Positions 1 through 5,356 of a stretch of 12,510 nucleotides of DNA are shown in pieces; positions within the stretch are counted from its first letter, which is position 1; every line of letters begins with the position of its first letter. This DNA comes from JAAZNV01 sp049297375 (GTDB lineage: Bacteria > Patescibacteriota > WWE3 > UBA101185 > UBA10185). The stretch lies in contig JBAQUF010000058.1 in NCBI GenBank assembly GCA_049297375.1, positions 1 to 12,510 on the forward strand, written 5' to 3'. Both the position numbers and the translations under genes were made by a program. A model generated the notes under the pieces. It searched no databases and was not told where the DNA came from. It was given only the letters and a program-made list of their open reading frames with translations.

Positions 1-372
1 GGACATTTATACATCAAGAAGAATAGAGCCAATACTAGATGGGAATTAGTCACCTCAATCAAGCCCTTGCTTTCTTTAAAGGACGTTAAAAGCTTTGAAG
101 GAATTAAATTTCTCACAGTATTTGCATTTGCCAAGGTAGGTTCTCATGGACTTTTCTCTCATTGTGTTGAAATAGAAAAAGGGGACATCTTCGTCCGCGC
201 TGGCGCAGAGCATGTTGAGTACATCTTTAGAAACTGGGAGGGACCGGCTGAAGGGGACGAAAAAAACTTAACCATAAGACAATGGATCTATAAGGTTATT
301 TCAATTCATTGTTTAAAAGTATCTATGATAAGGGGACTCTTAAGGATAGCCGAAAAATTCACCAAAATATAA
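1..372 (+). CDS. Unrecognised protein, C-terminal part (5' end outside window)
   Basis: The frame is open from the first base of the window to the TAA at 370-372, giving 123 visible codons. The start therefore probably lies upstream; a TTG at position 67 is in frame but has no SD sequence in front of it. I do not recognise the family. The visible part mixes hydrophobic stretches (KFLTVFAFAKVG, KVISIHCLKVSMIRGLL) with charged segments, contains two cysteines and a Trp-rich stretch (IFRNWEGPAEGDEK), and ends in a basic helix. It shows no clear signal peptide or transmembrane span. A hairpin at 393-420 follows 20 bp after the stop, which supports this as a genuine gene end. The gene is convergent with the minus-strand gene ending at 466. 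Confidence 0.55.
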   Translation, partial: GHLYIKKNRANTRWELVTSIKPLLSLKDVKSFEGIKFLTVFAFAKVGSHGLFSHCVEIEKGDIFVRAGAEHVEYIFRNWEGPAEGDEKNLTIRQWIYKVISIHCLKVSMIRGLLRIAEKFTKI

Positions 373-392
373 GGAAAGGTACTTTAATCACA

Positions 393-420
393 AAAGCCAT
401 CTACCAACCTAGGTGGCTTT
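393..420 (+). terminator. Hairpin terminator of the first gene
   Basis: AAAGCCA (393-399) pairs with TGGCTTT (414-420). The stem extends inward through one G-T pair and three more pairs to a 6-nt loop, about 11 bp in all. It lies 20 bp after the stop at 372. The U-tract is short, being the TTT of the stem's own 3' arm plus scattered T, so it may be a weak terminator or a 3'-end stabiliser. Confidence 0.5.
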
Positions 421-459
421 CTGTTGAATATGGCTCTTACTTGTAACTTTTAATAAAAT

Positions 460-488
460 AAAACGCTAGGTGTTTTCTAGCGTTTTTT
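460..488. terminator. Bidirectional intrinsic terminator
   Basis: AAAACGCTAG (460-469) pairs perfectly with CTAGCGTTTT (477-486) around a 7-nt loop. On the plus strand the stem ends in a run of six T; on the minus strand the T-rich complement of the upstream A-rich tract follows. It sits between two convergent genes. The minus-strand gene's TAG stop (466-468) lies inside the stem, so the hairpin is tightly packed against that gene and can serve both directions. Confidence 0.8.
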
Positions 489-828
489 GATTAATTTTTA
501 CTGGTTCTTGATTATCGTAGTCCCACTTTTCATCTTCTTCTAAATTTAGAAATTCAGCGTCTGGATCAAAGTCTATGCTACCAACTGGAAATACCAAATC
601 TTCCCTACAGTCGAAACATTCATATGTAAAACCTTTAGGATTTACAATGGCATATATTTCTTCATTAGAGCCGTCTATTAAAATATCAAAGGTATTATTT
701 TCTCCTGGGATAAGATGACAAAATAATCTTGAACCATCATCAAAGTAACCAGTAACTGAACCAGGCTGTTTTAAATCAGCATAACAACTATGACAGAAAG
801 GTTCTGCATGGTACTTTTCCTTGGACAT
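466..828 (-). CDS. Small cysteine-pair (probable zinc-ribbon-like) protein
   Basis: A 120-aa acidic protein of unknown function. The start at 828 is set by a strong SD: AGGAGG (835-840) lies 6 nt before that ATG, whereas the in-frame ATG at 843 lies upstream of the SD and cannot be the usual start. Two Cys-x2-Cys pairs (C12/C15 as CHSC, C71/C74 as CFDC) plus C37 followed by His suggest a structural metal site, most simply zinc, joining an N-terminal knuckle to a second one. The last 40 residues are very acidic (FLNLEEDEKWDYD). There is no signal peptide or membrane span, so it is probably cytoplasmic. It ends inside the terminator at 460-488 and lies 54 bp after the ferredoxin gene, with its own -10 box between them. 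The family name is not recognised. Confidence 0.75.
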   Translation of the reverse strand: MSKEKYHAEPFCHSCYADLKQPGSVTGYFDDGSRLFCHLIPGENNTFDILIDGSNEEIYAIVNPKGFTYECFDCREDLVFPVGSIDFDPDAEFLNLEEDEKWDYDNQEPVKINQKTLENT

Positions 829-860
829 GTTACTCCTCCTCATTTTCTTTATTTTTTGAG

Positions 861-866
861 ATTATA
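861..866 (-). promoter_or_regulatory. -10 box for the 466-828 gene
   Basis: The minus strand reads TATAAT here, 32 nt before the ATG at 828. This leaves a leader of about 25 nt that contains the SD. No good -35 hexamer is seen at 16-18 bp. It lies between this gene and the stop of the ferredoxin gene, suggesting separate transcription. Confidence 0.45.
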
Positions 867-882
867 CACTAAACAAACCCAG

Positions 883-1089
883 CTATTCCTCAATACTAAT
901 AGCTTGTACAGGACATCCTTCTACAGCTTCTTTTATCTTTTCGTTATCTGTGTTTTCTGCACCTTCTTTAACAGTTGCTTTACCCTTTTCATTATTATAA
1001 CCAAAAGCTTCTGGAGCAGTTATTCCACAAGCTCCACAACCAATACATATATCTTCATTTATTTTTATTTTCTTTATCTTTTTATCCAT
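883..1089 (-). CDS. Ferredoxin, single [4Fe-4S] cluster
   Basis: A 68-aa soluble electron carrier. CIGCGAC (C15, C18, C21) supplies three cluster ligands and C59 in GCPVQAI supplies the fourth, with the usual proline after it. This is the pattern of short monocluster ferredoxins of the Thermotoga/Bacillus type, with the second cluster site lost (residues 22-58 have no Cys). The highly charged N-terminus (KKIKKIKI) is the first beta strand. There is no SD: on the minus strand an extended -10 (TGATAAAAT, 1096-1104) ends 6 nt before the ATG, so the mRNA is probably leaderless. It is divergent from the tRNA-Gln gene. The partner enzyme is not in the window, although the thiol-redox operon nearby is a possible user of low-potential electrons (inference only). 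Confidence 0.92.
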   Translation of the reverse strand: MDKKIKKIKINEDICIGCGACGITAPEAFGYNNEKGKATVKEGAENTDNEKIKEAVEGCPVQAISIEE

Positions 1090-1095
1090 ATAAAT

Positions 1096-1104
1096 ATTTT
1101 ATCA
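1096..1104 (-). promoter_or_regulatory. Extended -10 promoter of ferredoxin, leaderless start
   Basis: The minus strand reads TGATAAAAT, matching the TGnTAtaaT extended -10 class. Six nucleotides separate it from the ATG at 1089, placing the predicted transcription start at the A of the start codon. No SD is possible in such a transcript. The divergent tRNA gene uses the same 50-bp spacer; TATAAA (1114-1119) and TAAAAT (1123-1128) on the plus strand are candidate -10 boxes for it. Confidence 0.6.
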
Positions 1105-1139
1105 GCAATAGTGTATAAATGGTAAAATCAAATAAATAT

Positions 1140-1213
1140 TGGGGGATCGTCTAATGGTAGGACGTTGCACTCTGGATGCAATAATTGGGGTTCAAGTCCC
1201 TGTCCCCCAGCCA
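1140..1213 (+). tRNA. tRNA-Gln(CUG)
   Basis: The 74-nt cloverleaf folds completely. Acceptor arm TGGGGGA (1140-1146) pairs with TCCCCCA (1203-1209), D-stem GTC/GAC encloses a GG-containing loop, anticodon stem TTGCA/TGCAA encloses CTCTGGA, and the T-arm has loop TTCAAGT. The anticodon is CTG, reading CAG (Gln). The U1-A72 pair and discriminator G73 match bacterial tRNA-Gln identity. The 3' CCA (1211-1213) is encoded in the DNA. The first base must be T1140, because starting at the G-run would leave A72 unpaired. Confidence 0.96.
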
Positions 1214-1225
1214 AGACCTGTAGTG

Positions 1226-1254
1226 TTGACAACAAAGGGCATTTGTAGTACAAT
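1226..1254 (+). promoter_or_regulatory. Consensus sigma-70-type promoter
   Basis: TTGACA (1226-1231, perfect -35) is separated by exactly 17 bp from TACAAT (1249-1254, 5/6 match to -10). Transcription would begin near 1261 and run into a region with no recognised gene, towards the 3' end of the opposing CDS at 1394. It starts only 13 bp after the tRNA, so it is not the tRNA's promoter. Confidence 0.65.
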
Positions 1255-1260
1255 GTTTCC

Positions 1261-1386
1261 AATAATCACTTGTGCCTTTTGGTGGAAGAACAAGTAATCT
1301 CAAATGGAGTAAATCTCAAAGAAGAGATTAAAATGATTCTAGACTCAGTTGCTCAACCAGCGGTTTTATATTGTAAATACAAGTAA
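1261..1386 (+). other. Possible small RNA or 34-codon ORF downstream of strong promoter
   Basis: This is the region transcribed by the promoter at 1226-1254. A frame opens after the TAG at 1246 and closes at TAA 1384-1386. From a GTG at 1282 it would encode 34 residues containing NLKEEIKMILDSVAQPAVLY, which looks like an amphipathic helix. No SD precedes it. As RNA, ACTTGT (1268-1273) can pair with ACAAGT at 1290-1295 or with a second copy at 1379-1384, and ATCTC (1314-1318) can pair with GAGAT (1325-1329). Both a peptide and a small regulatory RNA are possible, as is an antisense transcript against the 3' end of the redox operon. Nothing here is recognised. Confidence 0.25.
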
Positions 1387-1393
1387 CAATAAC

Positions 1394-2614
1394 TTAACTA
1401 AACATCAGTATTTCAGGTTTAAATAATAATAGTAATCCAATAGTTACCATTAAAACCCCACCAATAAGTCGTGAATATTTAACATATTTTGTGGTAATTC
1501 CAGCCATACGAAGGGTAAACATAGCTACAAAAAATACAAACAAGTCATCCAGCATAAAAAATGTAATGTATAAGATTATGTAAAAGTAATACTGAATTTT
1601 ATCTAAGTTATTTAGTGCTAATACTTGTGTATAAACTGCAGGAAGCCCTGCAGAACAAACTAACTCCACCAAATTTATTGCAAAAGCTAAGGCTATAATT
1701 CCCACTAGAGCCGTAAAAAAAGAATTATTTGAAGTTACTTTTCCAAGTTTTTCAAAAACATTCTTTCTTTTTTCTTCGCCTACTACCTCACATCCAGAAG
1801 TATTTCTATTTAGAAACTTTCTTAAACTAGCAAAACCTCCTACTAAAGAAATAGTTGCTATAAATGCCCTAACCCAAAAGATGTATCCAACAAATAAAAA
1901 TAAGTTTAGCCACGCAACCATAAATAATAAGTAAACTAATGCAGAGGAAACTATAAATGCAATGCCAAGTACCCACATCTTTTTTTTATCCTGCATTCCC
2001 AGAAGCAAACTTATTAGAAAAAGCAGTACCCACATTGCACAGGGGTTGAATCCATCTAAAAATCCTAAGACTACTGTTAGTGCGGGAAGAGATAACTTTC
2101 CCAGATCTAAGTTTCCTACCTTTGGGAGGATTGGTTTATTAGATTCTTCTGATGGAGTACACTCTTCATTATTTACAGGTGTTGTAGATGTTTCTAAAAC
2201 AAGGTCTGGTTCAACTGGATCAAGTTGAAAAATGTCATAACATCCTATCTCTTTATACTCTTCAATTATCTTTTCTATCTCTTTACCTGTTGTGTCGTCA
2301 TTTAAATACCCAACCAAGTTTTTTTCGCCTATTACAAGAAACGGCACACCATTTACATCAATTTTTAGCTTTTCAGCAACTTCTTGAAGTTTAGATCTGT
2401 TTTCTATGTTGTTATAAACTTCATAATCGTAAAGAACCAAGTCTTTGTCCCTCCGAACCAAATTCTCAAGAAAGGTTTTTTCCTTAGCACAGTGAGGGCA
2501 TCCCTGCCCCCAAAAGAAATAAAGGTTGACCTTTTCAGAAGCAAAGGCATCACCCATAAAAATTAGATTTGTTAGAGCAAATATCAATATTCCTAAATAT
2601 TTTTTTGTTCTCAT
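1394..2614 (-). CDS. Thioredoxin-fold / CcdA-DsbD transmembrane fusion (thiol electron transfer)
   Basis: A 406-aa fusion predicted to move reducing equivalents across the membrane. Residues 1-25 are a signal peptide or anchor. Residues 28-122 are a thioredoxin/glutaredoxin-like domain with active site CPHC (C39, C42) and cis-proline P91 (GVPFL). A linker to about 173 contains C125 and C152. From 175 to the end is a CcdA/DsbD-type membrane domain of about six spans. It keeps both cysteines expected to form the membrane redox pair: C192 in DGFNPCAMW and C320 in LVELVCSAGLP. Family knowledge: DsbD passes electrons from cytoplasmic thioredoxin to extracytoplasmic thiols. Here the extracytoplasmic thioredoxin domain is at the N-terminus, unlike E. 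coli DsbD, where it is C-terminal. The ATG overlaps the TGA of the thioredoxin gene (ATGA, 2611-2614) with no SD, indicating translational coupling. Confidence 0.9.
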   Translation of the reverse strand: MRTKKYLGILIFALTNLIFMGDAFASEKVNLYFFWGQGCPHCAKEKTFLENLVRRDKDLVLYDYEVYNNIENRSKLQEVAEKLKIDVNGVPFLVIGEKNLVGYLNDDTTGKEIEKIIEEYKEIGCYDIFQLDPVEPDLVLETSTTPVNNEECTPSEESNKPILPKVGNLDLGKLSLPALTVVLGFLDGFNPCAMWVLLFLISLLLGMQDKKKMWVLGIAFIVSSALVYLLFMVAWLNLFLFVGYIFWVRAFIATISLVGGFASLRKFLNRNTSGCEVVGEEKRKNVFEKLGKVTSNNSFFTALVGIIALAFAINLVELVCSAGLPAVYTQVLALNNLDKIQYYFYIILYITFFMLDDLFVFFVAMFTLRMAGITTKYVKYSRLIGGVLMVTIGLLLLFKPEILMFS

Positions 2615-2880
2615 TTTGTTAGGGTTTCTCTAATTATCCCAATTAACTTTTCCTTTTCAACTTCTCCTGTTAAACGCAGAAGTTCATTTCCATCTTTGTC
2701 AATAAAAATAAAGACAGGAAGTGTTCTGTCTATGTTGTATTTGCTTATCATTTCTTTGTCCTTATCAAAATCAAAATATTCCGTAACTAACTCCGGCATT
2801 TCTTTCTCTATCTCTTCCCATAAGGGTCTCATAACAAGGCATCCTGAACACCATACAGCTCCAAATTTTAGTACCTTCAC
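2611..2880 (-). CDS. Short cytoplasmic thioredoxin-like protein
   Basis: An 89-aa thioredoxin-fold protein with active site WCSGC (C11, C14) and the cis-proline at P55 (TLPVFIF). It has no signal peptide, so it is cytoplasmic. It is shorter than classical thioredoxin (about 105-110 aa) because the first beta-alpha element is missing. I chose GTG 2880 as the start because an excellent SD (AAGGAGGTGA) lies just upstream with 8 nt spacing. The earlier in-frame GTG at 2889 is part of that SD. The SD sits inside the last codons of the yibE/F-like gene, whose TGA (2882-2884) ends 1 bp before this start. By position it is the likely electron donor to the membrane fusion encoded immediately downstream, although it could instead act on the YibE/F protein or the small regulator. 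Confidence 0.9.
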   Translation of the reverse strand: MKVLKFGAVWCSGCLVMRPLWEEIEKEMPELVTEYFDFDKDKEMISKYNIDRTLPVFIFIDKDGNELLRLTGEVEKEKLIGIIRETLTK

Positions 2881-2881
2881 T

Positions 2882-4000
2882 TCAGTCACCTCCTTCGAGT
2901 GTATCTGCTACAAAGGCAGCTATGGCAGTTGTTATTGGAACTGCCAATATTAACCCAATGCTTCCTAGTAATGTTCTAATTATTTCTGAGGATATAATTT
3001 CATAATTTACTACCTCACTAAATGTACGAGTGCTGTCAGTAAACAACAGTAATAATGGCAAAGAAGCACCTGTGTAAACCAATATTAAAGTATTTATCAT
3101 TGACGCTATATGATCTTTGCCAACATCCATAGATCTTTTAAATAAATCAGAGAAGTTAAGTCTTCTGTTTGCGTCTTTTAACTGAAATACAATTGCAGAT
3201 TGAGATACTGTAATATCATCTAAAACACCCAAAAATCCAATTATTATTCCTGCTAGCAATATACCTCTCATATTAATAGTTCCACCTTTTATTATCTGCA
3301 GAAAAGAGGCCTCGTCTGTTGTAAATCCTGTTAGTTTAGAACTACCTACATATATGGAAGACAGAATAACTGTTATAACAAGAGATATGAATGTACCAAC
3401 AATAGCTACGTTGGTTTTCTTATTCAAACCATGAGAAAGATAGAACGTTATGGGTATAGCAATAAGTGAAAAAAGGAGAATTACTAATATTGGATTAGCA
3501 CCCGAACTGATTTTTGGTAGAACAAAAGAAAAAATAATAAAAAATGTTATCAACATCCCAATAAAAGATGAAAAACCTCTTTTACCAGCAATAACAATAG
3601 AAAGCACTAAAAATATTAAAAAAAGTGAAAGTAGCTGATCTCTTCTAACATAATCACTTACATATAAATGTATTTCTCCAGCTTCATCCTGGAATCCTGT
3701 TAATACGAGCCCGTCTCCTTTGTTGTATTTTTGTGAAACAGGAGTATCTCCCGTTCCATTTTCAACGATCAAAACCTTACCTTTTAAATCCTTATCCGTG
3801 ATCTCAACCTGTAACTTCTGATAATAACCTCCGTTGCTATTTTTACTTTCCTCAGCTATGTTTTTTACTACACCCTCATAAGTTTTCTGCACATATAGGC
3901 TTCCCATTTCCTGTGCCCTAGTTATTTTAGATCCTAAAAACACAATAAAAAGTAAAAATATTGATAATATGTTGAGTAGTCTTTTTATCCTCATAAACAT
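2882..4000 (-). CDS. YibE/F family membrane protein
   Basis: A 372-aa integral membrane protein of the YibE/F family. Residues 8-24 form a signal-like first span. Residues 31-118 are an extracytoplasmic beta-rich domain (VQKTYEGVVKNIAEE, KGDGLVLTGFQDEAG). At least seven spans follow, at about 122-138, 143-161, 169-189, 196-218, 245-263, 302-321 and 343-365. The conserved family signature is the stretch around GFLGVLDDITVSQSA (residues 255-269), with two adjacent acidic residues (D261, D262) inside the membrane region. The biochemical role of the family is not firmly known; a transport role is usually assumed. The start ATG (3998-4000) directly abuts the TAA of the DUF134 gene (4001-4003). An alternative ATG is two codons in. 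Its last codons carry the SD of the thioredoxin gene. Confidence 0.88.
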   Translation of the reverse strand: MFMRIKRLLNILSIFLLFIVFLGSKITRAQEMGSLYVQKTYEGVVKNIAEESKNSNGGYYQKLQVEITDKDLKGKVLIVENGTGDTPVSQKYNKGDGLVLTGFQDEAGEIHLYVSDYVRRDQLLSLFLIFLVLSIVIAGKRGFSSFIGMLITFFIIFSFVLPKISSGANPILVILLFSLIAIPITFYLSHGLNKKTNVAIVGTFISLVITVILSSIYVGSSKLTGFTTDEASFLQIIKGGTINMRGILLAGIIIGFLGVLDDITVSQSAIVFQLKDANRRLNFSDLFKRSMDVGKDHIASMINTLILVYTGASLPLLLLFTDSTRTFSEVVNYEIISSEIIRTLLGSIGLILAVPITTAIAAFVADTLEGGD

Positions 4001-4285
4001 TTATTCTTCCATTTTATTTATTTTTATTGCCTTACCTTTTATAAGTGCTTCCGCCACTTTTTTACAAGCCAAATCTACGGTTCTAGCAAAAGTAGGTTGT
4101 GATATACCCATTTTTTTTGCAGATTGAGTTTGATCCAGTCCATCAACTAGATACAGTTTAATAGCCTCGATTTCGTCAGGCAATAGCTCAATTTCCTGTA
4201 AATCCCTAAGAGGTATTCCCCTAGGTTTGAAATAATCAACATCTGGATTAAATTTTAAGCAACGTTTTATTCTTGGTCTTGTCAT
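4001..4285 (-). CDS. DUF134 / UPF0251 family DNA-binding protein
   Basis: A 94-aa basic protein with a helix-turn-helix. The N-terminal motif RCLKFNPDVDYFKPRGIPL (residues 8-26) is the hallmark of the UPF0251 family. Residues 37-81 form a sigma-70 region-4-like HTH in which GLDQTQSAKKMGISQPTFAR (49-68) is the helix-turn-helix and the following helix (ACKKVAEALIKGK) closes the domain. Family knowledge: these are predicted regulators, often found near iron-sulfur, redox or DUF5320 genes; their ligand is unknown. Two cysteines (C9, C73) are present. There is no convincing SD before the ATG at 4285. The upstream leader contains the hairpin at 4313-4354. The stop abuts the YibE/F start, so it heads the tightly packed four-gene block and is a candidate autoregulator of it. 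Confidence 0.9.
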   Translation of the reverse strand: MTRPRIKRCLKFNPDVDYFKPRGIPLRDLQEIELLPDEIEAIKLYLVDGLDQTQSAKKMGISQPTFARTVDLACKKVAEALIKGKAIKINKMEE

Positions 4286-4312
4286 AGACTTTCTGATAAA
4301 TTAATACTACGG

Positions 4313-4354
4313 GTGAACCCCGCCTATATTTTAACAATATAGGTAAGGGTTCGC
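4313..4354 (-). promoter_or_regulatory. Large two-part hairpin between DUF5320 and DUF134 genes
   Basis: The outer stem GGGTTC/GAACCC (4347-4352 with 4315-4320, plus two flanking pairs) and the inner stem AATATAGG/CCTATATT (4336-4343 with 4323-4330) are separated by a small internal loop. A 5-nt apical loop closes the structure. On the minus strand it lies 2 bp after the DUF5320 stop and about 27 nt before the DUF134 ATG. It is not followed by a U-tract on that strand, so a simple terminator is unlikely. It may be an attenuator, an mRNA-processing or stability element that sets DUF5320 expression above the rest, or a dyad operator. Confidence 0.55.
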
Positions 4355-4356
4355 TT

Positions 4357-4599
4357 TTATTTTTCTTCCTCAAGTTTTTTTTGCTCGGCTTTAACCTGTT
4401 CTAACTCTTCTTCCAAGTCTTTTTTGTATTGGTTAAGATCTTCCTTTACCTGACTCTTTGTTGGAGAAGCAAACCAAGATCTAAAACCTCTTCCGAATCC
4501 CATTCTTCTTCCCATACCTCCACTATTTCCACAGGGTCCAAAACCTCTTCCGGTCATGGGACCTTGCCCTTGAGGACCTGTTCCATCTTTGTATGGCAT
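4357..4599 (-). CDS. DUF5320 family small protein
   Basis: An 80-aa protein with the DUF5320 signature at its N-terminus: MPYKDGTGPQGQGPMTGRG (residues 1-19), then a Gly/Met/Arg-rich segment with one Cys (C23) up to about residue 43. Residues 49-80 form a charged coiled coil rich in Glu and Lys. I chose ATG 4599 because a strong SD (AGGGGGTG) precedes it by 5 nt. The in-frame GTG at 4608 is itself the end of that SD. The function of the family is unknown; it commonly occurs in anaerobes beside DUF134 and iron-sulfur or NifX-like genes. It has the best promoter of the operon, with a palindrome across its -10 box, and a hairpin directly after its stop. It may therefore be made at a higher level than the downstream genes. 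Confidence 0.88.
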   Translation of the reverse strand: MPYKDGTGPQGQGPMTGRGFGPCGNSGGMGRRMGFGRGFRSWFASPTKSQVKEDLNQYKKDLEEELEQVKAEQKKLEEEK

Positions 4600-4628
4600 T
4601 TTATTCACCCCCTTTTTTTAAATTACTA

Positions 4629-4644
4629 ATGAATACATATTCAT
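4629..4644. promoter_or_regulatory. Palindromic operator over the -10/+1 region
   Basis: ATGAATA (4629-4635), two central bases, then TATTCAT (4638-4644) form a perfect 7-2-7 dyad. It overlaps the last bases of the -10 box and covers the predicted transcription start, a classic repressor position. The half-site resembles operators of the ArsR/SmtB metal- or redox-sensing family (ATGAA/TTCAT type). No ArsR gene is in the window, so the repressor may be elsewhere or may be the DUF134 protein. Confidence 0.5.
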
Positions 4645-4670
4645 AATAACACTTATGGAAAGTTTGTCAA
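4643..4670 (-). promoter_or_regulatory. Strong promoter of the DUF5320-to-DsbD block
   Basis: On the minus strand, TTGACA (4665-4670, perfect) is followed by 16 bp and TATTAT (4643-4648). The -10 box is preceded by TGT, giving an extended -10 (TGTTATTAT). Transcription would start near 4636, leaving a leader of about 37 nt with the SD. This is the only strong promoter seen for the minus-strand block. Confidence 0.7.
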
Positions 4671-4675
4671 ATATT

Positions 4676-4711
4676 TGAGACATGCTTTTTTATACTGTAC
4701 CAAATGTCTCA
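4676..4711. repeat. Inverted repeat TGAGACAT ... ATGTCTCA
   Basis: TGAGACAT (4676-4683) and its exact reverse complement (4704-4711) are separated by 20 bp, just upstream of the minus-strand promoter's -35 box. They lie between the divergent DUF5320 and 4844 genes. As DNA this could be two inverted half-sites of a regulator; as RNA it is an 8-bp stem with a large loop. Confidence 0.4.
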
Positions 4712-4780
4712 TTTGTTTCATTTACACCCTGGAGAATATGCTTACAAAGCTATTCCCTTGGTATAAATACAGTGGCGAGG

Positions 4781-4809
4781 TTGATGCGATCAATTCATTG
4801 CGATATAAT
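4781..4809 (+). promoter_or_regulatory. Promoter of the 4844-5179 gene
   Basis: TTGATG (4781-4786, 4/6 match to -35), 17 bp, then TATAAT (4804-4809, perfect -10). The predicted start is near 4816, giving a leader of about 28 nt that contains the SD AAGGAG (4831-4836). Confidence 0.7.
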
Positions 4810-4843
4810 TCCTACACAAAATATAACTGAAAGGAGTTGGAAA

Positions 4844-5179
4844 ATGAGCGTTTCTACTCAGAAGGTACTTATTATCAGTACTGATAAACCTCTTGAAGAA
4901 GGAGCGGTAAGGATCCTCGGTTGGGTGCCAGTAATTGGAGAACTACTCAGCATACCTCCCAATGCAGAGGTATGGCCTGGGTCACCAAATGATGCAGCCA
5001 CTCTCTATAGAGGAAAAACAGCTAAGGTTATTGACATCAGACGGGATTTAACGAATGAAGATGTTTATGATGTAACCGTTTCCTTTCAAACGATAGAAGA
5101 GTTAAATGAAATTGTTAAAAATTCAGCTAGAAATGACCCATCTCCAAGAATTAGGTGGTTAGCAAAACTAGGTAAGTAG
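4844..5179 (+). CDS. Unrecognised 111-aa protein
   Basis: A small soluble protein of unknown function. The start at ATG 4844 is set by AAGGAG with 7 nt spacing and by the promoter at 4781-4809; in-frame codons further upstream fall before the promoter. After a short polar N-terminus it has a hydrophobic strand (KVLIISTD), a central segment (RILGWVPVIGELLSIPPNAE), a second strand (AKVIDIRRDL), and a third strand leading into a helix (VYDVTVSFQTIEELNEIVKN). It ends in a basic tail with three Arg or Lys (RIRWLAKLGK). The beta-strand-rich order with one late helix suggests a compact alpha/beta or barrel domain. It has no cysteines and no signal peptide. Its own promoter and terminator make it a monocistron. 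Confidence 0.75.
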   Translation: MSVSTQKVLIISTDKPLEEGAVRILGWVPVIGELLSIPPNAEVWPGSPNDAATLYRGKTAKVIDIRRDLTNEDVYDVTVSFQTIEELNEIVKNSARNDPSPRIRWLAKLGK

Positions 5180-5197
5180 CTGGATGAACTATAAAAA

Positions 5198-5249
5198 AGA
5201 ACGGACTTTAACTTAGTAATTAAATAGTTTAGAGTCCATTTTGCGTTCT
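5198..5249 (+). terminator. Terminator-like long hairpin after the 111-aa protein gene
   Basis: AGAACG (5198-5203) pairs with CGTTCT (5244-5249). Above an asymmetric internal loop, GGACTTTA pairs with TAGAGTCC (one G-T pair), and the stem continues with a single bulge to an AT-rich loop. ATTTATT follows. It lies 18 bp after the stop at 5179. The U-tract is imperfect. Confidence 0.55.
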
Positions 5250-5344
5250 ATTTATTAAGTTTAGAAATTTGTTAAAGTTCCAACTAACTCCTACGCAGTC
5301 AGTCAGGAGCCTGAGAAACTGTGTACGGGATAAATCTTTACGGT

Positions 5345-5350
5345 TATAAT
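5345..5350 (+). promoter_or_regulatory. -10 box giving a leaderless glycosyltransferase mRNA
   Basis: A perfect TATAAT lies 6 nt before the ATG at 5357, so the predicted transcription start falls on the start codon. No SD is present. No clear -35 is seen at 16-18 bp. Upstream, 5180-5344 holds the terminator (5198-5249) and a small hairpin CTCCT/AGGAG (5288-5309). Confidence 0.55.
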
Positions 5351-5356
5351 TCTCGC

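Noticed and set aside
790..1125. Plus-strand 111-codon frame opposite the Cys-pair and ferredoxin genes
   Set aside because: It is antisense to two well-supported genes, is rich in Phe/Tyr/Ser from A/T-rich complement, and has no SD.
1140..1213. tRNA-Gln as an integration (att) site
   Set aside because: No second copy of the tRNA 3' end and no integrase gene are present in the window.
5321..5356. GTG 5321 as start of the glycosyltransferase-like gene
   Set aside because: It has no SD, adds no conserved sequence, and would place a perfect TATAAT inside the coding region.
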